A stretch of 64,000 nucleotides of DNA from positions 146,340,526-146,404,525 of the forward strand of contig NC_083560.1 of assembly GCF_019925205.1 (NCBI RefSeq), written 5' to 3'. The notes under the pieces are model-generated. The model was not told the origin of the DNA and did not search any database. It worked only from the letters and a program-made list of their open reading frames with translations. Numbering within the stretch: position 1 is the first letter of the stretch; every line of letters begins with the position of its first letter. Source of the stretch: Metopolophium dirhodum. Lineage: Eukaryota > Arthropoda > Insecta > Hemiptera > Aphididae. The translations under genes and the position numbers were made by a program. This document shows, in pieces, positions 1 to 10,321 of the stretch.

Positions 1-1313
1 TTAATTTTCATTTCATCAAAGATTAAGGTACAATAAAGTTCATCTTGACTCATCGATTCACTTTTTTTTTTAACTGTTTAAATATTCCTGCATTAAATCC
101 TGGTTTGAATTTTGAACTTCCAATCCAGCGACGGATGGTTGATAAACCAGGTAGAGTTAATTGCTTGTTATTTTTTAAGAATTTGTAAGCAGATGGTGAT
201 TTGTAGAATAGACCTAAATCAAAATTTTTGAATTTTTTGTGAATTTTTTCCTTGAAAATTTAGGTCTTAATACCTACATTTTTACAAGTATTTTAGAATC
301 TGAAGATGGATAGTATAAAGAATCTAATAAAGTACTTTTATTTTTTTTACTTTCTCTAAGTATTTTCAAATTTTTTTTTAACTTTAATAAAGAGGCATTT
401 TTGTTACGGATTTGTTTTTTTTTTTAAATTGAAGAGCAAGTTTTAGTTTTGATATTTTACTATCATTGTTGTTGCAGAATAATATTTTAGGTTTTAGGCC
501 AGTTGGTTCGTGAGATTCTTCAATAAATTGTCTGGTTTTTGGAGTCAATACTGGAGTTGAAGATGTTGATCTAATATTATCTGAGTCAGATGACTTTTTA
601 TCTGGTGTTTGAACATATACACTAGGAGATCCATTTTTTGAAATAGTTTCTATTGCTATTGGACTTAGACCACCTATTTTTTGGTAAGCATTAGTGGGTG
701 TAGATACATGTAAATGTTCAAAGTCTTTATACTTTATAGGAACTGCATTTCTAGTCAATCTTAATTTTTCATTATTTGTATAATCTTCATCAAGAAAATG
801 ATTATCACAGATATACCGACGTGATAGTTGATCAGATGTGAGGTGAACTAAATTGACATTTCCTAAACAAAATATGAATACTAAATATAATATAAAGTAA
901 CAATTAATAGTACCTACTCAATAAAAAAATTAATTCTCTACCAAAATATAAAATACATTGTACCTACTATTAACATAGTTTGGTACCAACTTTTCAATTA
1001 TCGTGACTATGTATATTATTTTATACATTATTATTTATTATTGTACTTCTATCTTAAATTTTTTTGAATTTAATAGAAGCATAACTCAAGTTCTAAATTG
1101 GTGAGCACTTTACTTTCAACTTAACTTATAAATATAAAAACATAGTTCTTCTATTACATTTAAAAATATTTGTTTTCCTTACCTGTGTTTAAAATCCGTT
1201 TTTTTGCGAGAATCTTCGTTTTTTGGAAACTTGCGGAATTTTAAATCGGTATTCTTGCGTGCAGTATTGTTACAATTCATATAAACACATTTGCTACCAC
1301 AACCACGAGACAT
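1..1313 (-). pseudogene. THAP9/P-element-type transposase, N-terminal part, decayed, cut by window edge
   Basis: Seen: a first exon (ATG at 1313, CAG/GTAAGG donor at 1183/1182) encodes the start of a THAP zinc finger with a C-x4-C pair and a FRKFP motif. A second exon from about 862 supplies the rest of the finger (YICDNHF, then the AVP box RNAVPIKY). Further left, frames read LGLFYKSPSAYKFL and STIRRWIG, and close to position 1 FDEMKI, the first catalytic-Asp motif of P-element transposases. Breaks: the exon 1 and exon 2 reading phases do not join, and frameshifts and a stop lie between 240 and 400. Known: THAP9/P transposases pair a DNA-binding THAP domain with an RNase-H-like core. Inference: a dead or dying P-type transposase continuing off the left edge. 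Unlike the copy at 58528-62831, it keeps the FDEM aspartate. Confidence 0.8.
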
Positions 1314-1402
1314 TTTAGTATATTACTCGATCTTTTAACACAGTCAACACGAGAACAACAAACAAAAGAATCAACGGTCGAGCACTCGAGCCAGCAGCAG
1401 TT

Positions 1403-1446
1403 CCTAATCGTAAATTCGTAATCGTAATCGTAATCGTAATCGTAGC
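1403..1446. repeat. CGTAAT short tandem repeat
   Basis: About five to six hexamer units (CGTAAT), with one imperfect unit, lie between the 5' end of the THAP gene and the start of polymerase homology. The Polinton-1 remnant begins immediately after this tract, so it marks the element/flank junction. Confidence 0.8.
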
Positions 1447-1450
1447 TACA

Positions 1451-2859
1451 AATTTTACTGGAGTTAAACTTGAGAGATTAACAGATTATTTGATGTTACT
1501 CATGATGGGAAATGGAATAAGAGGGGGGGTATGCCAATCTGTAAGACGCTATGCCAGAGCTAATCTACCAGATGTTAATGGAATTAATTATAACAAAAAA
1601 AAACCACACATTTATTTGGCGTATTTTGATTGTGTAAATTTATACGGCAAATCAATGCTTGCAAGTTTACCATACAAAAATTTTGAATGGTATAATGATT
1701 TGACATTAGACGTTACTACCATAGATGACGATGCACCTATTGGTTATATACTGGAAGTGGATGTGGATTTATTCGTGATATTCATAGCGATTTACCCTTT
1801 TTGCCACACAATAGCTGTCCACCTAATTCTAAGATTACTAAACTGCTAACAACTTTAAATAATAAATCAAATTATGTCGTTCATTATAGATTGTTAAAGC
1901 AGGCGATTCACAACGGATTAAAAGTTTTAAAAGTTCATAAAATAATTAAGTTTGATCAATCAAAATGGTTAGCCCCCTATGTCGATAAATGTACTAGTAT
2001 GAGGGTCTTGGCAAAAAACAAGTTGGAATATGAATTTTGGAAATTACTCGTGAATAGTGTATGGGAAATGAATCCGTGTAAAAGATTGGATATAAAGTTG
2101 GTATCAGATGATCGAAAAGCTCATAGGCTAATGAGAAAACCTAATTTCATAGATAGAACTATATATAGCAATGAGTTAATGTCTTTACATTTTCAAAAAG
2201 AAAAGATTAAATTTGATAAACCAATCTACGTTGGATTTTCTATTTTAGATATATCAAAAACCTATATTTATAATTTCCATTATGACGTAATGAAAAATAA
2301 ATACGGGGAAAAAATATCACTATTATACACTGATACCGATTCATTAATATATCGTATTAAAACAAATAATTATTTTAATGATTTAAAATTTGATTTATTG
2401 TGTCACTTTGATACTTCTAATTTTCCAATTAGCCACTTTTGTTACAGCGATAAACATAAGAACACCCCAGGGTATTTTAAAGATGAATTGAAGAGTGAAA
2501 TTATGACGCAATTTGTAACGCTAAGACCCAAATTATATGCTTATACAGTAAGTGGTATTGAATATAAAAAGGCAAAAGGTGTAAAAAAGTATGTTAGAGA
2601 CAAGTATATGACGGTCAATCATTATTTAGATATTTTATCAAAGTTCAGTATACAAAATTCCCAACATTTGGATGCACAAAACGGGGAATCTAGTCAAATT
2701 AGTGCATACTGTGATATTAACTCAATACAGGCAACAAAACATAATGTTTATTCCAAAACAACCAGAAAAATAGTATTGAGTGCAAATGATGATAAACGTG
2801 TCATATTAAAAGATGGTATTTGCACTCTACCATACGGACATTATAAATTAAAATATTAA
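1451..2859 (+). pseudogene. Polinton DNA polymerase B, C-terminal half, frameshifted
   Basis: Protein-primed family B polymerase, palm and thumb part only. Homology starts at 1451 (FTGVKLERL) with no upstream exonuclease domain. Motif A is present but altered (YFDCVNLYG). A one-base frameshift near 1770 moves the reading frame between EVDVD and IRDIHSDLP. Motif B is damaged (NSVWEM where the family has NSVYG). Motif C, YTDTDSL, is intact near 2330. The C-terminus (GHYKLKY) is at the usual place. About 25 extra residues follow YLDILSKFS compared with the Polinton-2 polymerase. The missing exonuclease half, the frameshift and the lost motif B make this a pseudogene. Confidence 0.9.
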
Positions 2860-3900
2860 TAAAAATATTAAAAATTTAATATTACTAAATATGACATAAT
2901 ATTGTTTATTATTTTGTTTGAAGTTATGGGGGGGGGGGGGGGGGGTATTCATTGAACATTTTATAAATTGTAAAAATGAAAAATGTATGTAAAACTATGT
3001 ATATATTTTAATATTCCAACATTGGTCATTAACTTTTATGTATGATTCATTTCTATTTTATTATTATTAAATAATAATATACATAATTGTATTGTGATTG
3101 ACTTTGGTCGAGATTCATTATGTTAAATTGTAAGTAATATGATTTATGATACTGTAATTATTTAATAATAAATTTTGAAATTAAAATATGGCGGTTCTAT
3201 GAAGATGATGAAGCAAAATGTATATAATTTTACTTTTTATTTATCCTATTATATTAAATATATAAGACTATTTATGTTTATATACTATACTTATATTGAA
3301 TTATTTAAAAAATGTAATAATTGGTAAATATTATTATACTTTTGTTAATATCGTTATTCTATATTGTAAATTGAACATTGACCTTGTAAATATAAAATAA
3401 AATTAAATAAATAATATATAGAATAATGATACATTTTATACTTTATCATTCAATTTTGAAATGTAGTGTTATAACTTATAAAATTATGTTTTAATTTTTT
3501 GTATAACTAAATCATTTAAAACAATATTGTACTTAACCAATTGTGTAACAAGTTTATCATTTTTATATAAACCTGATCGCTTATTATCCTGTGCTAGTAG
3601 TATACATCTGTATGTTTACAGTTCATTGACGTGTTATAACATAATGGTTAAGACTTAATCTGGATATCCCTCCAGGGGTCACCGATTTACTGAGACACAT
3701 ATTACTGAGATTACACACATGTTGTAAACCTATTTATTAATTACACAAAATTATTTAGCGTATATACATAAAATGTTTACACTATAGTCAAAATTATTTT
3801 TTATCAAACCTTACTTTAAAACTAAAATAATATTTAATAAAAATATTACAAATTAATAAATAATAGTTTTTTATTGTTATAAATTAATTCTTAATTATAT
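2860..3900. other. Non-coding AT-rich gap with an 18-base G run
   Basis: No coding frame longer than a few dozen residues with recognisable content. The only striking feature is an uninterrupted G run at 2928-2945. The rest is AT-rich and lies between convergent polymerase (plus) and capsid (minus) genes of Polinton-1. Confidence 0.6.
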
Positions 3901-4650
3901 TTACACAAGTTTTCTTACTTCTCTAGTAAAAGGTACATATTCTACAATTCTATCATGAATTAATAAGCAGTAAGCAGTCACACCTGCGAGCAATTCTGAA
4001 GCTTCAATTTCCAATTGAACATCTACTGCTGAAGCAGTGACTGAGTCGTTCTGTTTCGAAGTATCGATGACTATAATTGGCGCGTTTGTCAGAAAAGTAG
4101 AAGGACTCAATATAGGGTTACGAATACTTTTTTCATAGTAGGATTCTTGAAACGATGTATACATATTATATAATAAGGTGAAATTATTTTTGGTAAAATC
4201 TAAATTCAAATTATTGTACGGATAAGCTATCGAGTTCAGAAATACTTTAACGTTTGTTAAATTACAATGGTCAAATATACTACAATCTTTTGTTATCAAA
4301 TTTTTGCGTCCTTTTTGTAATCCAATTATGATAAATCGAGGTTTTTCTAATTTTGAAGCAGTTTTCAAATTCCATACAACTTTTTTAGTGGTTCCGAGTT
4401 CAGGATATTCAAAAGTTTCAAAAGATCTAAAAGGGATAAATAGACTTTTTTCTTTTTCTATAAGTTTCAATAATTTTAACCTTTCTTCATCGTCAACAGT
4501 GATATGTGGAACCATCCAGACTATTTTATTTAAAACGACTTTACCTTCAGTAGCAGTTGCACCAGTTTTAACTTATAAAGCATTTAAATCACTATGACTT
4601 CGGGTTAATATTAATTCCAATCTAGAATTCACTAATATTCTTTTATAGTC
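3901..4650 (-). pseudogene. Polinton double-jelly-roll major capsid protein, C-terminal part
   Basis: Homologous in layout to the major capsid gene of Polinton-2 (48011-49240). Seen: a segment reading EDYKRI and LELILTRSHSDLNAL, an in-frame stop, then 204 residues including KPRFIIIGLQKGR and the C-terminal VRKLV. The matching Polinton-2 segments are YNARFEIIFTRN and the C-terminal half. Known: PY-type Polinton proteins are double-jelly-roll capsid proteins. The N-terminal jelly roll is missing: the frame joins directly to the truncated minor capsid gene at about 4650. The internal stop plus the deletion make it non-functional. Family assignment rests on recalled consensus and on comparison within the window. 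Confidence 0.7.
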
Positions 4651-4651
4651 T

Positions 4652-5056
4652 TCAAGATGCTATACTGTTTGGAATATTTAACTTTAGTTTTCCATTACAT
4701 TTAATGTATGTTCTAAAATCTACGGGATCAATAGATACGTTGAATGTTAGCTGTGTTCTGGATTCATTATTGAAGTGAAATAATTCTTTCTTAATTTTGT
4801 TGTTAATATCTTCAATTTCATAACATCCTTCTTCCAAAACAAATATAAACGTTTTTAGTTTATGTGCATGATTTAATGAGGGAATTACATCTATCGCCAG
4901 GCGGTTAATAGTTGAATTTATGTTTGGAAATAAATTTCGCGTTTTTAAACATAACAAAGCTATTTCCGAATCCTCGTAAACGTTAAGACACGTAAAATAA
5001 TTTGTGGATAGTAAAGTTGTGTTTCCAGTCAAACTTAATGTAACGGATTCACCCAT
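4652..5056 (-). pseudogene. Polinton minor capsid (PW-like) protein, C-terminally truncated
   Basis: 134 residues. The N-terminal arrangement (FTCLNVYEDSEIALLCL, then EEGCYEIEDINNKI) parallels the Polinton-2 protein at 46663-47923 (YFLGLYSLVLKGNNF, then KTGRYSIEQLNKEI). It stops after IPNSIAS, where the family normally continues with a short L-L-G-F-like segment and several hundred more residues. Its first codons overlap the end of the protease gene by 22 bases, suggesting tight co-expression in the parent element. The downstream major-capsid remnant follows at once, so a deletion fused the two genes. Confidence 0.6.
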
Positions 5057-5406
5057 TGTAAAAATTCAAGGCATAAATGACCACAGTTAAATGTATTAAA
5101 ATCTTGATAGTTAGAATAGTTGTATACTATTTTGAACTGCCTGAAATAATGTTGTAATTCAATTGGTGGAGGTAAATCACTAAAGCTATCAAAATATATA
5201 ACTTTGTCCTTAATTTTATAAAACGCTACCCAATGACTTCCGTCGCCTGAAGATATGTCCAAGTTTAATATACCACATTCAATCGCATGAGGTTTTTTAG
5301 GTAAGTTATCACGTGAAAAGACACCACGGAAATGATTGATATTCAACTTTCTTACATATTTTATAATATCTTGAGATGAAAGCGGTCTGTCAGGTAGCGT
5401 GATCAT
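5035..5406 (-). CDS. Adenovirus-type cysteine maturation protease (Polinton PRO)
   Basis: 123 residues, the usual size for Polinton PRO. The catalytic layout is visible: His in GSHWVAFYK, an acidic residue in YFDSFSDL, and the Cys region in NCGHLCLEFLQW. A conserved ECGILNLD segment precedes it. Known: C5-type proteases process capsid precursors in adenoviruses and Polintons. Its start lies 6 bases after the stop of the PLA2/core gene, and its end overlaps the minor capsid gene, as in a polycistronic block. The frame is intact although its neighbours are broken. The Polinton-2 counterpart is 52346-52798. Confidence 0.85.
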   Translation of the reverse strand: MITLPDRPLSSQDIIKYVRKLNINHFRGVFSRDNLPKKPHAIECGILNLDISSGDGSHWVAFYKIKDKVIYFDSFSDLPPPIELQHYFRQFKIVYNYSNYQDFNTFNCGHLCLEFLQWVNPLH

Positions 5407-5412
5407 CAGTCG

Positions 5413-6057
5413 TTATTTTTTTCTTTTTTTTCTTAACTTATTATTGTTTGAATTCAAACCACCACCTTTTTTTCTTTTTGAATTTTGAACCGCATTATAC
5501 ACACTGGCACCCCCGGACATTAAACTACCAAGTGCTGACAATCCCGCAAATATAGGTATTAAGGGGATTACGCCTCCTCTCTGTCCTGGTGTTAAAATCA
5601 ATCTTTTACCACTATTCTTTTTCTTTGAGGATCTTTTTTTCTTCACAGCTAGCATACCATTGTTTTTTCTAACACGTTTCCGTTTACCTTTACAACCCAT
5701 ACCTAATTTTCTTTTAGCTTTCATCGCGTTTGTTATTGCGTACGCAACAAATTTCTCTTTTCTAGGTGTATCTTTTGCTTTAAATCTTTCCCAAGCTCGA
5801 TTTTCTAACACTTTATCAGCTTTATGTCTATCGTCTAAATTTTTACTCGCTGCGTACACAATATCGTGATCACGGCAAGCAGCATCCAATGGGTTTATTC
5901 CTTTATCACCGTGATCTAATCTCTTTTTTAATTTTGTACCAGAACCACAATACTGATAGCCTGGAACATGGGCTTCAACTGGGAGACTATTTATAAGGAA
6001 GTTTGCAAATCCTTTCCCAGTCTTACCTGATTGGCACTTTCGAGATGAACACCTAAT
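5413..6057 (-). CDS. PLA2-domain and hydrophobic core protein (Polinton)
   Basis: The open frame runs from a stop at 6058-6060 without an ATG; ATT or TTG starts, or an upstream exon, would be needed. Near the start are PGYQYCGSGT, a calcium-loop-like segment, and CRDHDIVY, matching the His-Asp site of parvovirus VP1-type phospholipase A2. Next come a Lys/Arg-rich linker and, near the end, GGVIPLIPIFAGLSALGSLM, a Gly-Gly-led hydrophobic segment like adenovirus core or pVI proteins, then a basic tail. In Polinton-2 these two parts are separate proteins (49982-51904 and 51927-52349). Inference: a virion protein for membrane penetration and core packing. The missing ATG makes the 5' end uncertain. 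Confidence 0.65.
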   Translation of the reverse strand: MRCSSRKCQSGKTGKGFANFLINSLPVEAHVPGYQYCGSGTKLKKRLDHGDKGINPLDAACRDHDIVYAASKNLDDRHKADKVLENRAWERFKAKDTPRKEKFVAYAITNAMKAKRKLGMGCKGKRKRVRKNNGMLAVKKKRSSKKKNSGKRLILTPGQRGGVIPLIPIFAGLSALGSLMSGGASVYNAVQNSKRKKGGGLNSNNNKLRKKRKK

Positions 6058-6109
6058 CTATAACTGATTATCAATTGAAAAATTCTAGAGTATTTATAAG
6101 AAAAAAAAA

Positions 6110-6769
6110 ATGGATTTTATCGAACAGAAAGATAAATTAGATGTTATAAATGTGGATGTTCAGATTGTAAAAAAACCATCAAGACACGGTTCATTATTAC
6201 CTGATACTATACGCGCTATATTAGTCGGTCCCAGTGGATCAGGAAAAACAAATATAATGTATAATCTAATCACACATGCAAACGGGTTAAGATTTGAAAA
6301 TATTTATTTATACTCTAAAACCTCTAATCAGGAAAAATATGTTTTATTAAAAAAAATAATAGATGATATACAAGGTGCTAATTTTTTCATATTTACAAGC
6401 GCTGATAAGGTTATAAAACCGAACTTGACTAAAAAAAATTCTATTATAATTTTTGATGATGTAATATGTGGTCCACAATCTGTAATCAGGGAATACTTCA
6501 GCATTGGAAGACATTCAGGTGCTAGCTCTGTATTTTATTTAGCACAAACATATTCTAAAATATCAAAACAATTAGTAAGAGATAACTCAAACTTTTTAAT
6601 GGGGCTGAAACAAGATGATACAAATTTACGCCATATATTCAACGATCATTCGTCTGCAGATATGGATTTCTCAAAATTTCGGGAAATTTCACATTTATGT
6701 TGGAACCACAGTGATTACGGGTTTCTGGTTATCGATAAAACTCGAGAAATGAATGAAGGAAGATATTGA
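6110..6769 (+). CDS. FtsK/HerA (A32-like) genome-packaging ATPase (Polinton PATP)
   Basis: 219 residues, full length for the family. Walker A is GPSGSGKTN near residue 40, and Walker B is SIIIFDDV near residue 112. The arginine-finger region reads FSIGRHSGAS and the conserved YLAQTYSKI follows. The ATG at 6110 is preceded by an A-rich stretch and lies just upstream of the divergent PLA2/core gene. Known: this enzyme pumps DNA into preformed capsids in Polintons and adeno-like viruses. The frame is intact, unlike the Polinton-2 copy. Confidence 0.9.
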   Translation: MDFIEQKDKLDVINVDVQIVKKPSRHGSLLPDTIRAILVGPSGSGKTNIMYNLITHANGLRFENIYLYSKTSNQEKYVLLKKIIDDIQGANFFIFTSADKVIKPNLTKKNSIIIFDDVICGPQSVIREYFSIGRHSGASSVFYLAQTYSKISKQLVRDNSNFLMGLKQDDTNLRHIFNDHSSADMDFSKFREISHLCWNHSDYGFLVIDKTREMNEGRY

Positions 6770-7090
6770 TGTGGTTTTCATACGTTTATTAAAATAAAAT
6801 AAATTTGTATTGTATTATGTTAACATACGTATCATTAGTTTTCTGATATTATAATTTATAAGCCATTTAATGGGGAACTTTGTAGAAAATTATTGTAAAC
6901 CTTAATATTATTTTAATAAAATACTTTATAAATATATATATATCATAGTACGTAGTTATTAGCCCCATAGTGATATCAGTAGTCATACGATACAGTTATA
7001 TTGTATTTATTATTTACAATAACCTACAATAAAGAAAAAGTTTTGCTGGAAAATTTAATAACATCAAAAAAAAATATTAAACGAAAAATA

Positions 7091-8026
7091 ATGGAAATGA
7101 AACGTGGCGTTATAGATTCTGAAAACTATTTCCGTGAGGCATTTAAACCATTGAGTACGCATATAGGAAAAAATAATCAATGTAACTCGCACCCAGCTGA
7201 TCAAAAAAATACGGAAACCTCGTATATTAGTGACGAAGATGACGGTTTATTAAATTCACCATTTGTAAATTTTTTTAATAATCGACAGACAATACAACGT
7301 TATGATAAATCCTATGGTATGTATTATGATAAAGCTAGTGATTCGTACAAAATAGGAGATCACACAGTAACTTTTTGCCATGGTAACTTACAGTTGGTTA
7401 ATAAATACTATAAATGGACTAAAGGACTATGGCCGTTATTATGCGAGAAGGAACCAAAAAATCACACTATAGAAGATATGGAAACTTATTATGATATTTT
7501 GAGAACAACACATGTTCATTTAAAACCAGATGGGAAACCCAAAACCTCAATATACTTTAAATGGATTAATGTTGTAAAACCTCTATACGAACGAATGAAA
7601 AATGAGAATTACCAGTTAAACAAAGAAATAGCCAAAATTAATACCCCTAAAACTCCTCGAATTAACTTATTACCATTTAACGAACATATATCTAGGTTGA
7701 GCGCTAAACGTAGGAATATTCATAATAATACAACCATAGGAAATGAGCCGTTTGAATTTCAACCAACAGCTAACAGTTCTATGATTTCAGAACCCGTTGT
7801 TGAAATGATGTTTAGTTTTACTTCGACACCGCAGACTAATAATAAAGGTGCTGGTTTATATAAAGATGTAATACCTCAAACCCAGTTAGTTTATTATGAC
7901 GACCCAAATGAGCTAGTGACTAGATTAAATCTTTTAGCATCATCACAAAGTGTTGGTAATACTGGTGTTAATAATGAAATTATATCTATTTTAGAAGAAC
8001 TACGTGAGAGAAATATTATAATATAA
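7091..8026 (+). CDS. Conserved Polinton partner protein (possible DUF8207-type)
   Basis: 311 residues from the ATG at 7091 (MEMKRGVIDSENYFREAFKP); an upstream non-ATG extension is open but AT-rich. The central domain, YGMYYDKASDSYKIGDHTV through GLWPLL and YYDILRTTH, aligns with residues about 215-315 of the 640-residue Polinton-2 protein (FGIYYNKEDDIHMIG through GLWRLL). I recall this domain in insect and spider Polinton-like proteins, possibly as DUF8207; function unknown. The stop TAA shares its last base with the integrase ATG (TAATG), a one-base overlap typical of translational coupling or compact element design. Confidence 0.7.
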   Translation: MEMKRGVIDSENYFREAFKPLSTHIGKNNQCNSHPADQKNTETSYISDEDDGLLNSPFVNFFNNRQTIQRYDKSYGMYYDKASDSYKIGDHTVTFCHGNLQLVNKYYKWTKGLWPLLCEKEPKNHTIEDMETYYDILRTTHVHLKPDGKPKTSIYFKWINVVKPLYERMKNENYQLNKEIAKINTPKTPRINLLPFNEHISRLSAKRRNIHNNTTIGNEPFEFQPTANSSMISEPVVEMMFSFTSTPQTNNKGAGLYKDVIPQTQLVYYDDPNELVTRLNLLASSQSVGNTGVNNEIISILEELRERNIII

Positions 8027-8943
8027 TGGCAACCTTAGATAGTATAGCTAATGAACTACATCGACCAGCCAGAAAAATATTTCCTAGACGATGTGTAGTA
8101 ACACGGTTTATTGATGACCTCTGGCAAGCTGATTTAATGGATATGCAATCACATTCTAGAAAAAATCATGGCTTTAGATATATTCTGGTTGTTATAGACA
8201 CGTATTCAAAATATATATGGGTTGAGTCACTGAAAAATAAGTCCGGTAAAGATTGTACAAAAGCCATGTCTAATATATTGAAAAAAGCTAATCCAAAATT
8301 GTTACAAACAGATAATGGCACAGAATTTTATAATATTAAATTTCAAGATTTAATGAAAAAATATAAAATTAAACATTTCAGTTCATACAGTGTTATCAAG
8401 TGTTCGATTTGTGAACGTGTTATACAAACTCTTAAAAATAATATATATAGACATTTCACTGCAACAGGTACATGGAATTGGTATGATAAAATATCAAAAA
8501 TTATACAAAACTATAATAATACAAAACATAGAACAATCAAATGTACACCCAATGAGGCCCGGATGGCCGCAAACAAAATTAAATTTAATTATCATATAAA
8601 TGATAAAACATTATATAAACCGAAATTTAAAGTTAATGATAAAGTAAGAATATCTAAGTATAAACATTAATTTAGTAAAGGATACACCCCAAATTGGACA
8701 ACGGAAATATTTACAATTTCAAAAGTCTTACAGACAAACCCAGTAACTTATCAACTAAAAGATGGAACAGGCAGTAAAGTCTTAGGTGGTTTTTACGAAC
8801 AGGAAATTAAGTTAACCGATTATCCAGACACTTTCCTCATTGAACGTATTATAAAAAAAGTTGGGAATAAAATGTTTGTCAAATGGCTAGGTTTTGATTC
8901 GAGCCAAAATTCATGGATAACATCATCAGATATTTTAAAATAA
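8026..8943 (+). pseudogene. Polinton integrase with chromodomain, one in-frame stop
   Basis: Retrovirus-like DDE integrase. Asp in DDLWQADLMDM, Asp in LLQTDNGTEF and Glu in ICERVIQTLKN give the catalytic triad. The core is followed by an SH3-like segment (KFKVNDKVRI), then TAA at 8668-8670. The same frame continues without further breaks through FYEQEIKL to a chromodomain (LIERIIKK, FVKWLGF, NSWI) ending at 8943. Known: chromodomain integrases target chromatin. A single nonsense codon removes the chromodomain and part of the C-terminal domain. The Polinton-2 integrase (45228-46237) lacks a chromodomain. Confidence 0.9.
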
Positions 8944-9092
8944 AGATATTTTATATGTTATACTTTTTATAATAAAAAATATAAAAGTTTTTTTATCAAG
9001 TCAAACTAATTATTTACATAGGTTATCTCCTGGAATAAAAAAGATTGTTTATTGTATGCAAAAAAGTTTTATTTATAAAAAACAATAATTTA

Positions 9093-9713
9093 TTACACTA
9101 ATAGGTCTTGTAATATCATATCAGACATTGTGTTAAAATGAAATTGCAATATTTCATGTAAAAATGATGTGTCATCGTTTTGTAGATGCGAATAATAACT
9201 AAAGTCATAGTTTTGAATATATTGGTTTGTAAATTCATTCCTCTGGCAAGTGATAGGAAGACCACGGACATCGTTTTTAATCAGTTCGTAAGCTGTGTCA
9301 AATGTAACCTGATAACTTGTCAAACGTTTCTGTTTTTCTACAATATACAAATCGATCAAATTTTGTATTTGCTTGAGACGGGCGAAGTCAATGTTTGTCA
9401 GACTAATGTAATTGTCGTTTATATGCAAGATAGTTAAACTATGTTTAACATTGGTTGAATATGAAAAGTTATCTGTTATTTTTACACGTCTACATCTGGT
9501 ATGTAAATTATTCATAATTGAATTGTAATTAGATTCAGACATAAGTGTAAACCATTCTTCCAAACTTAATGTAATGATTTTCTTTGAAAGTTTACACTCC
9601 AATAGCAAAATAATAGAAATCCGATTATTAATTAATAACCCGACTGTAATATTTTTCTTGCTAAAAGCACGGATGTCGAAAGTAGACTTACAGACAATTA
9701 TCGGTGAACTCAT
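9093..9713 (-). CDS. Unrecognised Polinton-1 protein, 206 residues
   Basis: Intact frame starting MSSPIIVCKSTFDIRAFSKK. No motif I can name. Composition is mixed alpha/beta with several Asn/Ser-rich stretches and no obvious signal peptide or membrane segment. It lies between the integrase and the BIR gene, on the opposite strand to the integrase, and there is no counterpart in Polinton-2. Its maintained length inside a partly decayed element suggests either youth or past selection. Accessory role unknown. Confidence 0.55.
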   Translation of the reverse strand: MSSPIIVCKSTFDIRAFSKKNITVGLLINNRISIILLLECKLSKKIITLSLEEWFTLMSESNYNSIMNNLHTRCRRVKITDNFSYSTNVKHSLTILHINDNYISLTNIDFARLKQIQNLIDLYIVEKQKRLTSYQVTFDTAYELIKNDVRGLPITCQRNEFTNQYIQNYDFSYYSHLQNDDTSFLHEILQFHFNTMSDMILQDLLV

Positions 9714-9917
9714 AGTTAAATAATTTTGATAACTTTTTTATTAGTTAAAAATATTTTGTACACTATAAGCATAAATATAAAGTGAAATATAACTGCTAGA
9801 AGTCATACGTTGAACTGTGAGTTTTTTCCCTTTGTAAACATATTATATACTAAAATCTGGGATAAAAAATACAAAAAATGTAAAAAAAAATATATATTAT
9901 AAGCAAAAAAATATGAT

Positions 9918-10316
9918 TTAACAAATGGTATCGCCCGGATCGGTTTCACAATTACAAGTAACTTCGATTTTACAATAATTACTTAACACTTTTTGTATAT
10001 ACTGATTTCCTTTCATTAATAATACAAACACACATTTTGGCGAATAACGAGTATGTTCTATAAAACAATCGTCAAAAATTTCAAAATTATGTAGAATTAT
10101 CCCACACCAGTGGCATTGAACTGCATCCCCGATGTTTAGATACTGGAAACCGCACTGGGCCAATTTATATTTGTTCTGGCCTGTATTTGATGGATATGTT
10201 TGAAATGATTTTAGCCTTGATGAAAATGCAGAGAATTCTGGATAAGCCGGTGTTGAATTGAATCGTATTTGACTAACCAATGACCGGATATCATTTGTGC
10301 ATTTTTGGAAATTCAT
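9918..10316 (-). CDS. Single-BIR (IAP-type) protein in Polinton-1
   Basis: 132 residues. A BIR repeat spans about residues 30-100: SRLKSFQTYP, LAQCGFQYLNIGDAVQCHWC, then HTRYSPKC. Zinc ligands C-x2-C, then His 16 residues on and Cys 6 after that, match the BIR signature, as does the GD-V-C core. There is no RING or second BIR; the tail is Cys-containing (CKIEVTCNCETDPGD). Known: BIR proteins bind caspases or other partners, and baculoviruses and some other insect viruses carry them. Inference: captured from a host and perhaps used against apoptosis during element replication. Function is not shown by sequence alone. Confidence 0.8.
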   Translation of the reverse strand: MNFQKCTNDIRSLVSQIRFNSTPAYPEFSAFSSRLKSFQTYPSNTGQNKYKLAQCGFQYLNIGDAVQCHWCGIILHNFEIFDDCFIEHTRYSPKCVFVLLMKGNQYIQKVLSNYCKIEVTCNCETDPGDTIC

Positions 10317-10321
10317 TATTT

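Noticed and set aside
2928..2945. 18-base G run (also 34981-34993 and near 60177-60192)
   Set aside because: Isolated homopolymers with variable length; likely slippage, no G-quadruplex pattern of separated runs.
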